Part shown: positions 8,065-15,968 of the stretch, piece by piece | How positions within the stretch are numbered: the first letter of the stretch is position 1 | Layout: each line of letters begins with the position of its first letter | Source of the DNA: an uncultured Prevotellaceae bacterium | GTDB taxonomy: Bacteria > Bacteroidota > Bacteroidia > Bacteroidales > Muribaculaceae | Length of the DNA stretch: 41,914 nt | NCBI GenBank assembly: GCA_937898675.1 | Contig: CALEJB010000052.1 | Coordinates: forward strand, 1 to 41,914 | Direction of reading: 5' to 3' | Notes under the pieces: generated by a model | The model's input: the letters and a program-made list of their open reading frames with translations, nothing else | Database searches by the model: none | Told to the model about the DNA's origin: nothing | Program-made: the position numbers and the translations under genes

Positions 8065-9255
8065 ATGAAGTACCGTATCTTATCATTATTTGGCTTGCTG
8101 GCACTGTGCACCGGTGCTGTGCAGGCTCAGGACTATGATGACATCTACTATGATGCCTCATCTTCCAAGAGCAAGAAAGTTGCAGTGACGACCACTGTTG
8201 CCGAGGTGCCCGACCAGTACAAGGCCGTTGCACACAGCAATTATCGTGTTGAGCGTGATGTTGACGAGTACAATCGCCGCGGCGAGCAGTACGAGAAACC
8301 TTACACCACGCTTGACGGTGACACCGTCTATGATGACGGCGACCTGTTTGCCAACACTCGCCGCATCGAGCGTTTCTACAATCCCGATGTGGTTATCCTG
8401 AGCGATGACGACGAACTGGTTGAACTGTATTATGACGAATCGCCCACGGTCAACCTCATTGTCGGCTCCGATTGGCTGGGTTACAATTATGGCTGGACCT
8501 CTTGCTATTATCCCTGGTACAATAGTTGGTACTATCCTTGGTACACGGGTTGGTATGGTCCTCGTCTGTGGCACTGGGGAGGACCCTTGAACTCTTACTA
8601 TTGGGGCGGCTACTACTGGGGCACTCATTGGGGTGGCTACTGGGGTGGCTATTGGCCTGGCTGGCATCACAACTATTGGAACTGGGGCCATTCGGGATAC
8701 CGTCCCTGGCATCAGCACGGACACCACTATGCCGGTTACGACCGACCTGGAAAACCTCGCGTCGGTTTGGCTGGCAATCGCAATGGTCGTGACCGTGTGA
8801 GCCTGAGTGGTGGTCGCCACGGTGCTCCGGGCCGTGCTGGCGGTGTGACCTCGCGAAGCGGCAACGGGCGCACTGGGTATGCAACAGGCCGCGATGGCCA
8901 TGTTGGCCCCCGTGACACAGGCAACATTGGCAGTCGCGGCACAGGCAGTGTGGGTTCTCGCGGCACAGGCAGTGTGGGTTCTCGTAGCACAGGCAATGTG
9001 GGTTCTCGCGGCAGCGGTGTGACAACTCGCTCGTCCAGTTCTTCTGGTTCATATCGCGGCGGCGGTGTTTCGCGCTCCAGCGGCTCCAGCAATTACGGTG
9101 GCTCGCGCTCCAGCGGTGTTTCGCGCTCCAGCGGCGGCTCATATGGCGGTGGCTCGCGCTCCGGCGGCGGCTCGTATAGTGGCGGTTCGCGCTCTGGCGG
9201 CGGCCATTCCGGCGGTGGCCACTCCGGCGGCGGTGGCGGCGGGCGTCGTCACTAA
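8065..9255 (+). CDS. Secreted Tyr/Trp-rich protein with Gly/Ser/Arg repeat tail
   Basis: I do not recognise a functional family. The 396-aa product has a clear signal peptide (MKYRILSLFGLLALCTGAVQA, cut before QDYDD). An acidic region of about 110 residues follows, with many Asp/Tyr, in which IERFYNPDVVIL looks conserved. A block of about 90 residues is extremely rich in Trp, Tyr, Gly and His (YYWGGYYWGTHWGG type). The last 160 residues are low-complexity Gly/Ser/Arg, including four octapeptide repeats close to GTGSVGSR and a final GGGGGGRRH. The composition suggests a surface or matrix protein, or an RNA- or polysaccharide-contacting tail; that is inference. The next gene, for an outer-membrane protein, starts 55 bp later, so the two may be co-transcribed. 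Confidence 0.8.
   Translation: MKYRILSLFGLLALCTGAVQAQDYDDIYYDASSSKSKKVAVTTTVAEVPDQYKAVAHSNYRVERDVDEYNRRGEQYEKPYTTLDGDTVYDDGDLFANTRRIERFYNPDVVILSDDDELVELYYDESPTVNLIVGSDWLGYNYGWTSCYYPWYNSWYYPWYTGWYGPRLWHWGGPLNSYYWGGYYWGTHWGGYWGGYWPGWHHNYWNWGHSGYRPWHQHGHHYAGYDRPGKPRVGLAGNRNGRDRVSLSGGRHGAPGRAGGVTSRSGNGRTGYATGRDGHVGPRDTGNIGSRGTGSVGSRGTGSVGSRSTGNVGSRGSGVTTRSSSSSGSYRGGGVSRSSGSSNYGGSRSSGVSRSSGGSYGGGSRSGGGSYSGGSRSGGGHSGGGHSGGGGGGRRH
8914..9009 (+). repeat. Four 24-bp in-frame tandem repeats
   Basis: Units of 24 bp (consensus ggcacaggcagtgtgggttc plus tcgc) run four times. The second and third are nearly identical and the first is the most diverged. They encode octapeptides DTGNIGSR, GTGSVGSR, GTGSVGSR and STGNVGSR. 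Copy number could vary between strains. Confidence 0.85.
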
Positions 9256-9310
9256 TCTTCCAGCGTGCGTGAGATTGTAACATCGATAATCAAAATAAAC
9301 TCTTGAAGAA

Positions 9311-10939
9311 ATGATGAAGAAAGTTTTTGCATTGATTTTGTGCGGACTTCCTTTGATGATAAATGCCCAGGGCTCGTTTGATGTCCTGCAGATGTCCCAA
9401 ACCGAACTCCGAGGCACCTCGCGCTTCCAGTCGATGGCGGGGGCCTTCGGAGCCCTGGGAGGCGATTTGTCGGTCCTCTCGCAAAATCCTGCTGGCATTG
9501 GTGTGTATCGCAGTTCCGACGCAGGTGTTACCTTGAGCCTGGACTGCAACAGCACCAAGGCTGGCAACACCACGACCAACGAGACCAAGTTTAATGTGAA
9601 CAATGTGGGTTATGTGGGCGCTATCCGTCTCGACTCCGAGACGATGCCCAATCTCAACTTTGGTTTCACGTTCAACCGCATTAATTCGTTCAACCGCCAC
9701 TATGCCGGTGGGGTGGAGAATATTGCTACTTCGTTGAGCAATTTTATTGCTGACCAGTATGTTAACGCCAATGGCTATGAGGCCAAAGAACTCATCGAGG
9801 GCAAGAACTACGACCCCTATTTTGACTCGTGGGCACCTTGGTCGGCCATCGTACACTTTGACATGCCCACCAACAACGACGGGCGAGTGGGCATCATCAA
9901 TGCCAACGACCAGGGCATGCAGGGCCTCTATGGCGATGGCACGACGGCCAACGCCTACTACGAAATTGAGGAGCGCGGCCATGCCGATGAATACAATATC
10001 GCCTTTGGCGGCAACATCAAGAACATGGTGTATTGGGGACTGGACCTCGGCATTCTTGACCTGGATTACAAGTATTTCCATGGTTATGAGGAGGACTTGA
10101 CCAATCCTTATATCATGCTCAATGACCATGACTTGTTCAATACCCAGATCTCTAACGCTAACACAAGTGCCACGACAGGCATGTACAACTATCTCCATAG
10201 CGAGGGCACTGGCGTCAACTTTAAGTTGGGACTTATCTTCAAGCCCGTTCAGGCGCTGCGTTTAGGCTTTGCCATGCACACGCCCACGTTCTACGACATG
10301 CGCGACACTTACTATGTCTCGGCTGCTATTGACGCCTATCAGGACGGTGAACTCTTGTACAGCGCCGACAAGGGCAGCAACTATTACTATGATTACAGCA
10401 GCGAGTACACCATCCGGACGCCTTGGCGTTTTATTGGCAGTGTCGCTGGCGTAATCGGCCAAAATGCCATCCTGAGCGCCGACTATGAGTATGTGGCCAA
10501 CCAGACCATGCGCATGGGCGATGAGTGCGGCGACAATTACCCCGACGTGACCGAGGAGATGAAGACTTACTTCAAGCCTTCGCACATCATCCGCATTGGC
10601 GGAGAGTATCGCGTGAGCCCTGCTTGGAGCCTGCGTGCCGGTTACAGCTACAAGACCACCCAGGTGGACAAGGTGATTGACGACTATGAGATTACCGTCA
10701 ACACGGCAGGCACCAACACCGCCTACGAGTATGACAACACGGTCCAGTACATTACCTGCGGCACTGGTTTCCGCAGCGGCAGTTTCTATGCCGACTTGGC
10801 CTATGTGCACAAGATGCGCGAGAGCGTGTACAACGCTTTCTCGCCCATCAATGACAATTACGGCTATGTCCCCAACGTCAGCGCCGACGTGAAGGACAAC
10901 AACAACTGCATTTCCCTCACCTTGGGCATGCGGTTCTAA
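9311..10939 (+). CDS. Outer-membrane FadL/TodX-type beta-barrel protein
   Basis: The 542-aa protein begins with a signal peptide ending in MINAQ. An N-terminal segment then follows with RGTSRFQSMAGAFGALGGDLSVLSQNPAG split over residues about 34-62. The pairing of a GGDxS segment with NPAG is the hallmark of OmpP1/FadL/TodX barrels, which carry hydrophobic compounds across the outer membrane. The remaining sequence has alternating polar and hydrophobic strands with aromatic girdles and ends in SLTLGMRF; a terminal Phe is typical for BAM-inserted barrels. Bacteroidota paralogues are often called hemin receptor-like, but the ligand here is unknown. A strong terminator follows. Confidence 0.85.
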   Translation: MMKKVFALILCGLPLMINAQGSFDVLQMSQTELRGTSRFQSMAGAFGALGGDLSVLSQNPAGIGVYRSSDAGVTLSLDCNSTKAGNTTTNETKFNVNNVGYVGAIRLDSETMPNLNFGFTFNRINSFNRHYAGGVENIATSLSNFIADQYVNANGYEAKELIEGKNYDPYFDSWAPWSAIVHFDMPTNNDGRVGIINANDQGMQGLYGDGTTANAYYEIEERGHADEYNIAFGGNIKNMVYWGLDLGILDLDYKYFHGYEEDLTNPYIMLNDHDLFNTQISNANTSATTGMYNYLHSEGTGVNFKLGLIFKPVQALRLGFAMHTPTFYDMRDTYYVSAAIDAYQDGELLYSADKGSNYYYDYSSEYTIRTPWRFIGSVAGVIGQNAILSADYEYVANQTMRMGDECGDNYPDVTEEMKTYFKPSHIIRIGGEYRVSPAWSLRAGYSYKTTQVDKVIDDYEITVNTAGTNTAYEYDNTVQYITCGTGFRSGSFYADLAYVHKMRESVYNAFSPINDNYGYVPNVSADVKDNNNCISLTLGMRF

Positions 10940-10992
10940 TCAAACGAAAAATCAACCCAGAAATTTACGTTTAAAGATTCATTTCCGAGGGT

Positions 10993-11033
10993 CGGGCGAT
11001 GCGCGGTGACGCGTGCCGCCCGGCATTTTTTTT
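10993..11033 (+). terminator. Intrinsic terminator after the FadL-like gene
   Basis: Arms CGGGCG (10993-10998) and CGCCCG (11017-11022), with an inner GCGCG/CGCG stem, are followed by eight T residues at 11026-11033. It lies between convergent genes. Confidence 0.85.
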
Positions 11034-11037
11034 GAAC

Positions 11038-11964
11038 CTATAGCAGGAAGAACAGTGAAACGCCGATAACCGAGATAAACGCGCCCAGCACACTCCTGGC
11101 CGTTATGGGCTGCTTGAATATCCACCATGCCGGCAGGATGATGATGATGGGCGTGAGCGCCATCAGCGTGCTGGCGATGCCTGCGCCAGTGTATTGAACG
11201 GCGAGCAAGGAGCATCCCACGCCCACAAAGGGGCCAAAGACGGTTGTGGCAATCGCGGCGGCCATGCCTTTGCGGTCGTGTAAACCCCTGTGCAGCGGAG
11301 CAAAGCCTTCGCGGAATGCCATCAGCAGGGCAAAGCCGATGATGCCGGCTATGCAACGAAATGCGTTGGCATGGAACGGTAGCATCCAGGGGTCAAGCGC
11401 AGTTGTCAGCGATGCCTGGTAGTGGTTCATGCCGATTTTGCTCAGCACCAGGCCCACGCCCTGGCATATTGCGGCGCCAATGGCAAACAGCACGCCAGCC
11501 AGCGGCAACTTGAGCGAGACCTTGTGATGCTCGCCGCGGCCAAGCACAGTGAGGGCAATGCCCGCCAGGGTGACAAGCATCGCAATGACGGACCCCGGAT
11601 TCATCTCCTGGCCCAATGTGAGCCATGCCGTGACTGCGGCGGCGATGGGTGCAAGTGTCATGAACAGTTGCCCGAATTTTGACCCGATGATGATATAACA
11701 CTGGAATAGGCAAAAATCGCCGATGACATAACCCACCACCCCTGACAGCACCATCCACATGTAGGCCTCGGTGCTGGCATGAGCGGGCAGGGGAGAACCA
11801 GTCGTTATCCAAAAGAGTATTGCCGAGAAAATCAGTGCAATGCCCATGCGCAAGACGTTGAGCGTCAGGTTGCCCATGCGCTTGCTGCCATATTCGCTGA
11901 GCAATGCGGTCGCGGTCCAGGAGAATGCTACGCCAATCGATATGAGTTCACCAATGTATTGCAT
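11038..11964 (-). CDS. EamA/DMT-family inner-membrane transporter
   Basis: The 308-aa protein has ten predicted membrane helices in two EamA repeats (about residues 5-140 and 155-305), the usual layout and length of the drug/metabolite transporter superfamily. The first helix starts at residue 4 and the C-terminus ends in a hydrophobic stretch, SVIGVSLFFLL. The substrate is unknown; members export amino acids, sugars, purines or other metabolites. The gene is alone on its strand between two convergent or divergent neighbours. A -7 element ends four bases before the ATG, so the mRNA may be leaderless. Confidence 0.9.
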   Translation of the reverse strand: MQYIGELISIGVAFSWTATALLSEYGSKRMGNLTLNVLRMGIALIFSAILFWITTGSPLPAHASTEAYMWMVLSGVVGYVIGDFCLFQCYIIIGSKFGQLFMTLAPIAAAVTAWLTLGQEMNPGSVIAMLVTLAGIALTVLGRGEHHKVSLKLPLAGVLFAIGAAICQGVGLVLSKIGMNHYQASLTTALDPWMLPFHANAFRCIAGIIGFALLMAFREGFAPLHRGLHDRKGMAAAIATTVFGPFVGVGCSLLAVQYTGAGIASTLMALTPIIIILPAWWIFKQPITARSVLGAFISVIGVSLFFLL

Positions 11965-11968
11965 GGCT

Positions 11969-11977
11969 GCAAAGGTA
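11969..11977 (-). promoter_or_regulatory. Promoter -7 element of the EamA gene
   Basis: Minus-strand TACCTTTGC is an exact match to TAnnTTTGC. No TTTG was found 19-21 nt upstream. Confidence 0.55.
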
Positions 11978-12021
11978 CTGAATTTTCAAGAATGATGTGG
12001 CTCACATATTCGGCATTTAGG

Positions 12022-12030
12022 TAATTTTGT
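12022..12030 (+). promoter_or_regulatory. Promoter -7 element of the TPR gene
   Basis: TAATTTTGT differs from TAnnTTTGC only in the last base. It lies 24 bp before the ATG at 12055. A clear -33 box was not seen. Confidence 0.5.
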
Positions 12031-12054
12031 GCCAATTTTTACGTTATAGAATAG

Positions 12055-14148
12055 ATGAAGTGGATTAACGTCGCATATCGTCGCTTTGTTTTGCTGCTGG
12101 CATTGCTGGGGTTCTCTCTGTCAATGACGGCGCAAATCAATGTTGACCAAGTAGTCAACATCGGGCGCAATGCGTTATACTTCGAGGACTACATCCTTGC
12201 CATTCAGTATTTTAACCAGGCCATCAAGGCCAAACCGTTTCTTGCCGAGCCATACTTTTTCCGCTCGGTGGCAAAGATCAGCCTTGAGGACTACAACGGC
12301 GCCGAGAAAGATGCTGGTGATGCCATTGAACGCAATCCGTTCATTGTTGACGCCTACCAGGTGCGCGGCGTGTCCCGCCAGAACCTGGGCAACTACGCTG
12401 CCGCTGTCGAGGATTATGACGCAGGCCTCAAACTCATGCCCGAGGACAAGCACCTATTGCTCAACCGCGCCGTGTGCCAAGTGGCATTGAAAAACTATGA
12501 CGAGGCGCAGTTGTCCTTTGAGCGTTTGCTGGAACTGGACCGCCGCAACGACCGTGCCTATATCGGCATGGCTCAGATGAACTTGGCACGCAAGGATACA
12601 GCGGCGGCACTCGAGGCGCTCAACCGCAGCATCGCGTTGAACAAGAACAATGCGAGCGCCTATGTCATGCGTGCCGAAATCGCCACTCGGGCGCATCGGG
12701 ACTTTGCCAGCGGAGTTGCCGACATGGACAGTGCCATCATGCTGGAGCCGCGATATGCGGGCTATTTCATCAACCGTGCCTACATGAAGTATAACCTTGA
12801 TGATTACTTTGGCGCCATGGCCGACTATGATTATGCCATCGGGCTGGATCCCGCAAGCGTTGAGGCCCATTTCAACCGGGGACTATTGCGTGCCGAGGTG
12901 GGTGACAACAACAAGGCCATTACCGACTTTGAGTTTGTGCTTAAAAACACGCCGTCCAACTTCATGGCGCTTTATAATCTGGCCCTGCTGCACATGCGCA
13001 CGGGGCAATTCCGCAGCGCCGTCAGCGATTTCACGGCAATCTTGAAGAAGTACCCTAATTTTGAGGCTGGATATATGGCGCGCGCCGAGGCCAAGCGGCG
13101 CATGGGCGATGTGCGCGGCTGTGAAGCGGACTATAACAAGGCGATGGCCATCTTCAAGCGCAACAAGACGCATGTCTCAAATTTTAACCCGGCCGAGATA
13201 GAGGCAACCGCCGCCATCAAGAAGGCCGAGCAGCGCGCCCTCGAGGGCGATGCCGATGAACCCGAGACCGCCGAGGAAATCATGAACCGCTTCAATACAT
13301 TGCTCACTGTGAGCGATAAGGACCCTATCAAGCCCGAGTACTCCAACCGCCAGCGCGGCCACATCCAGAATGACAACATCGAGGTGGAGCCCATGCCGAT
13401 GTTCACCTTGTCATATTATGCCAAGGACAACAAACTCAACGGCAACACCTATTTCATTCGTGAGATTGATGACGCCAATGCCTTGCGCCTGTTGCCCGCG
13501 TCTCTGACGCTTGTCAATGGCGAGCCGCAGTTGAGCGAAGATGACATCAAGCGTCATTTTGCCAACATCGACTATTACAATGCCTTGCTGTCGGCCGCAG
13601 TACCGCGCAGCATCGATTACTTTGCCCGCGGTTTGGACTATCTGCTTGTTAAAAACCCCGAGTCTGCCGTTTGTGATGCCGACAGCGCCATTGCCCGAAG
13701 CCCTGAATTTGTCCTGGCCTATCTGTTGCGGGCCAGTGCCCATTACATGCAGTATCGCATGGATCAGGCCCGCGATGCCGCTGCGTCTGAATGGCTCGAT
13801 GGCGCTCCCGATGCCAAGTCGCAGGCGATGCTGCGTCAGCGTCAGGACATCACCAATCTTGAATTGATGATTCAGGATTTGGACCAGGTAATCAAGCTGT
13901 CGCCCAAGAATGTCTATGCCCATTTCAACAAAGGAAATGCCTTCATGCTCCAGGGCGACTACACCAGTGCCATCAGTTGCTATACTCAGTCAATTGAACT
14001 CAAGCCCGACCTTGGCGAGGCCTACTACAACCGCGGCCTGATGTACCTGCGCATGGGCAACAAGCCGTTGGGCGTCGCCGACTTGAGCAAGGCGGGCGAA
14101 CTCGGCGTGCTTCCCAGTTATAACGTCTTGAAACGCATGAACCGATAA
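12055..14148 (+). CDS. Exported tetratricopeptide-repeat protein
   Basis: The 697-aa protein carries an N-terminal signal (YRRFVLLLALLGFSLSMTAQ, cut near residue 30). Residues about 30-380 are back-to-back TPR units with the usual W/L-G-Y-A-F-A-P pattern, for example AIQYFNQAIKAKPFLAEPYF and AVEDYDAGLKLMPEDKHLLL. A middle region of about 130 residues without clear TPRs includes NRFNTLLTVSDKDPIKPEYS. The C-terminal part (about 515-690) has more TPRs ending in AYYNRGLMYLRMGNKPLG. It most likely acts as a periplasmic or outer-membrane-associated scaffold. There is no enzyme domain and no partner gene next to it. It resembles TPR proteins common in Bacteroidales, without an assigned role. Confidence 0.85.
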   Translation: MKWINVAYRRFVLLLALLGFSLSMTAQINVDQVVNIGRNALYFEDYILAIQYFNQAIKAKPFLAEPYFFRSVAKISLEDYNGAEKDAGDAIERNPFIVDAYQVRGVSRQNLGNYAAAVEDYDAGLKLMPEDKHLLLNRAVCQVALKNYDEAQLSFERLLELDRRNDRAYIGMAQMNLARKDTAAALEALNRSIALNKNNASAYVMRAEIATRAHRDFASGVADMDSAIMLEPRYAGYFINRAYMKYNLDDYFGAMADYDYAIGLDPASVEAHFNRGLLRAEVGDNNKAITDFEFVLKNTPSNFMALYNLALLHMRTGQFRSAVSDFTAILKKYPNFEAGYMARAEAKRRMGDVRGCEADYNKAMAIFKRNKTHVSNFNPAEIEATAAIKKAEQRALEGDADEPETAEEIMNRFNTLLTVSDKDPIKPEYSNRQRGHIQNDNIEVEPMPMFTLSYYAKDNKLNGNTYFIREIDDANALRLLPASLTLVNGEPQLSEDDIKRHFANIDYYNALLSAAVPRSIDYFARGLDYLLVKNPESAVCDADSAIARSPEFVLAYLLRASAHYMQYRMDQARDAAASEWLDGAPDAKSQAMLRQRQDITNLELMIQDLDQVIKLSPKNVYAHFNKGNAFMLQGDYTSAISCYTQSIELKPDLGEAYYNRGLMYLRMGNKPLGVADLSKAGELGVLPSYNVLKRMNR

Positions 14149-14151
14149 TAA

Positions 14152-14188
14152 ACGCCTGCCGCGTCACATCGGCGTGACCGGCAGGCGT
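14152..14188 (-). terminator. Strong hairpin between convergent genes
   Basis: Arms ACGCCTGCCG and CGGCAGGCGT are perfect over about nine base pairs, with an inner GTCAC/GTGAC stem. On the minus strand it is followed by TTTATTAT, a modest U-tract, so it more likely ends the thioredoxin-like gene; the plus side has no T-run. Confidence 0.6.
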
Positions 14189-14227
14189 GCGTGGTTGCTG
14201 TCTGTGGCAATAATGTTGCCGCGGCAG

Positions 14228-15403
14228 TTATCTTTTAATGACTTGGCCTGGAACGATTTGTATTCCTTTGATTTTGTCGTTGCCGTCATAGACAATGACC
14301 AGTCCGAGTTGGCTTTTCTCAAAGTTGAGCAATGAGATGTAGGCATCGGTGCCTTGTGCCGTCTGGATTTGCCAGGGCTCGTTGTTTTGGTATTTGCCGA
14401 ATTGGGCTTCGATTTGTGTCAGGATGTTGTTGAAAGCCTCAGGCTTGGCTTTTTCTTTCATCTCGTCGGTCAGGCAGTTGAACAATTCACTGCCCTGGTC
14501 ATTGATGATGTAGTTAAGCATTTGGTCGCTGAGGGCCACATGGGGGTCATCGGCAGGCGCGGGTTTGAGTTCAGGCTTGGCGGCAGCCGGCTTTTCAACG
14601 GGCTTGGCGGGTGCCTTGGGTTGAGCGGCAGCGGGCTTGGGATTTTTAAGGAATGCCTCAACTTTTTTCAGGCTGCCCTCGTTCTTTATCAGCACCTTGT
14701 ACTCCTTGTCCAGCAGATAGAAGCAGGGCAGGGTGGGCAGGTCGTACAACTCGTTGCCCTCGATTTGCTGGCTTTGGTTCCAGCCGTTTATCATCATCGA
14801 CGGATATTCGGTCTTCTTCCACAATTTGCCGTCTTCATAGGGGTAGATGGCCAGGACGATGAGTTTCTTTTCCTTGACGAGCTGGTTGATGAGTTCGCTG
14901 TTAGCGAGGCGCTCTTTCACGGTTTCGCACGACAGGCAGTCGGGATTGTTAAAGTAGATGAGGATGTTGTCGGCCTGGAGGTCTTTGAGATGGTGCACGG
15001 CCTTGTCCTTGGTTGTGACATAGTCAAAGTCAGTGGTTATGCTGCCGGGCATGTTTTTCTTGGCGCCTTCCAGCAGCAGGCGTTGCTTTTCCTTCTCGGC
15101 TGAACTGAGCACAAAATTCTCGCATGCATGTTTCAGGACAACCATATACAGGCCCTCGTTGTGAAGTGAGTCGGCCGCGTCACTGAAGCGGCGTTCGCTC
15201 AGTTCCATCATCTGCCGGTATTTCATGGGATCTTTGACCAGCGTTTCCATTGTCTGGCGCATGAGGAATTCGGCCTTGGGCTGTTCCATTTGGGATACCA
15301 TGACGAGATAGTCATTTAATCTTTCGGGGACAGGCATCGACTGCGCCTGGGAGTTGAACCATCCTGTGATGGCGACGATTGTTGCAAAAATCAACTTTTT
15401 CAT
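14228..15403 (-). CDS. Exported thioredoxin-like protein with DUF5106 and DUF3887-type regions
   Basis: The 391-aa protein starts at the ATG at 15403, directly before a signal peptide (KKLIFATIVAITGWFNSQAQ). The in-frame upstream extension to 15499 crosses both promoters and is rejected. An N-terminal helical region (about 25-130) fits DUF5106. A thioredoxin-like fold follows, with NPDCLSCETV as the redox site (CxxC as C-L-S-C) and a cis-Pro at LPTLPCFYLL. A Pro/Ala/Lys-rich linker (about 265-300) leads to a C-terminal domain of about 90 residues that resembles DUF3887. It probably works in periplasmic thiol chemistry. The C-terminal add-on is less usual for this family. Confidence 0.8.
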   Translation of the reverse strand: MKKLIFATIVAITGWFNSQAQSMPVPERLNDYLVMVSQMEQPKAEFLMRQTMETLVKDPMKYRQMMELSERRFSDAADSLHNEGLYMVVLKHACENFVLSSAEKEKQRLLLEGAKKNMPGSITTDFDYVTTKDKAVHHLKDLQADNILIYFNNPDCLSCETVKERLANSELINQLVKEKKLIVLAIYPYEDGKLWKKTEYPSMMINGWNQSQQIEGNELYDLPTLPCFYLLDKEYKVLIKNEGSLKKVEAFLKNPKPAAAQPKAPAKPVEKPAAAKPELKPAPADDPHVALSDQMLNYIINDQGSELFNCLTDEMKEKAKPEAFNNILTQIEAQFGKYQNNEPWQIQTAQGTDAYISLLNFEKSQLGLVIVYDGNDKIKGIQIVPGQVIKR

Positions 15404-15437
15404 TGTATCTTTAGTCTTGGTTTTTGTCAAATTTTCG

Positions 15438-15446
15438 GCAAATATA
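15438..15446 (-). promoter_or_regulatory. Minus-strand promoter of the thioredoxin-like gene
   Basis: Minus-strand TATATTTGC is an exact TAnnTTTGC match. CAAA (TTTG on the minus strand) at 15471-15474 is 24 nt away, a little far. It lies almost against the ybaK -7 element. Confidence 0.55.
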
Positions 15447-15448
15447 AC

Positions 15449-15457
15449 TAACTTTGC
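15449..15457 (+). promoter_or_regulatory. Plus-strand promoter of ybaK-aroC
   Basis: TAACTTTGC is an exact TAnnTTTGC match, with TTTG at 15423-15426 (spacer 22). The ATG lies 16 bp downstream. Confidence 0.6.
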
Positions 15458-15473
15458 CGAATAAAGTCGCCAA

Positions 15474-15968
15474 ATGATGAAAAAAATCACAAAAACCAAT
15501 GCCGCGCGGCTCTTGGATGCCGCGTCGATAGACTATGAACTTGTTCCCTATGAGGTTGATGAAGTTGACCTTGGGGCACAACATGTGGCCGACCAGTTGG
15601 GCGAGGACATCGACCAGGTGTTCAAGACGCTTGTACTCGAGGGCGACAAGACGGGGCACTTGGTGTGCGTCATTCCCGGTGCCGAGGAAGTGGACTTGAA
15701 AAAGGCCGCGCGCGTGTCGGGCAACAAGAAGGTGGATTTGATTCACATGAGGGACCTGCTGCCCACTACGGGCTACATCCGTGGCGGCTGCTCTCCTGTG
15801 GGCATGAAAAAGCCGTTTCCCACCTTTATTGACGAGACGTGTATCTTGTATGATTACATCTTTGTGAGCGCTGGCGTGCGTGGCTTGCAGTTCAAGATTA
15901 ACCCGCAGACGCTTGCCGACTTCGTTGGTGCCCAAATAGTTGATTTGACAATTGAGAAGACGGTATGA
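15474..15968 (+). CDS. ybaK: Cys-tRNA(Pro)/Cys-tRNA(Cys) deacylase YbaK
   Basis: The protein (164 aa) is a YbaK/EbsC-type editing enzyme that hydrolyses mischarged Cys-tRNA-Pro in trans. The family landmarks are present: DQVFKTLVL with its conserved Lys, the V-C-V-I-P strand, the DLKKAAR helix, and the glycine-rich GYIRGGCSPVGMKKPFPTFI stretch that forms the pocket. The length is normal. Two ATG codons are adjacent (15474 and 15477). The stop overlaps the aroC start (ATGA at 15965-15968), so the two are coupled. Confidence 0.92.
   Translation: MMKKITKTNAARLLDAASIDYELVPYEVDEVDLGAQHVADQLGEDIDQVFKTLVLEGDKTGHLVCVIPGAEEVDLKKAARVSGNKKVDLIHMRDLLPTTGYIRGGCSPVGMKKPFPTFIDETCILYDYIFVSAGVRGLQFKINPQTLADFVGAQIVDLTIEKTV

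Noticed and set aside
8914..9009. Regular repeats as a CRISPR array
   Set aside because: The units are contiguous without spacers and encode octapeptides in frame.
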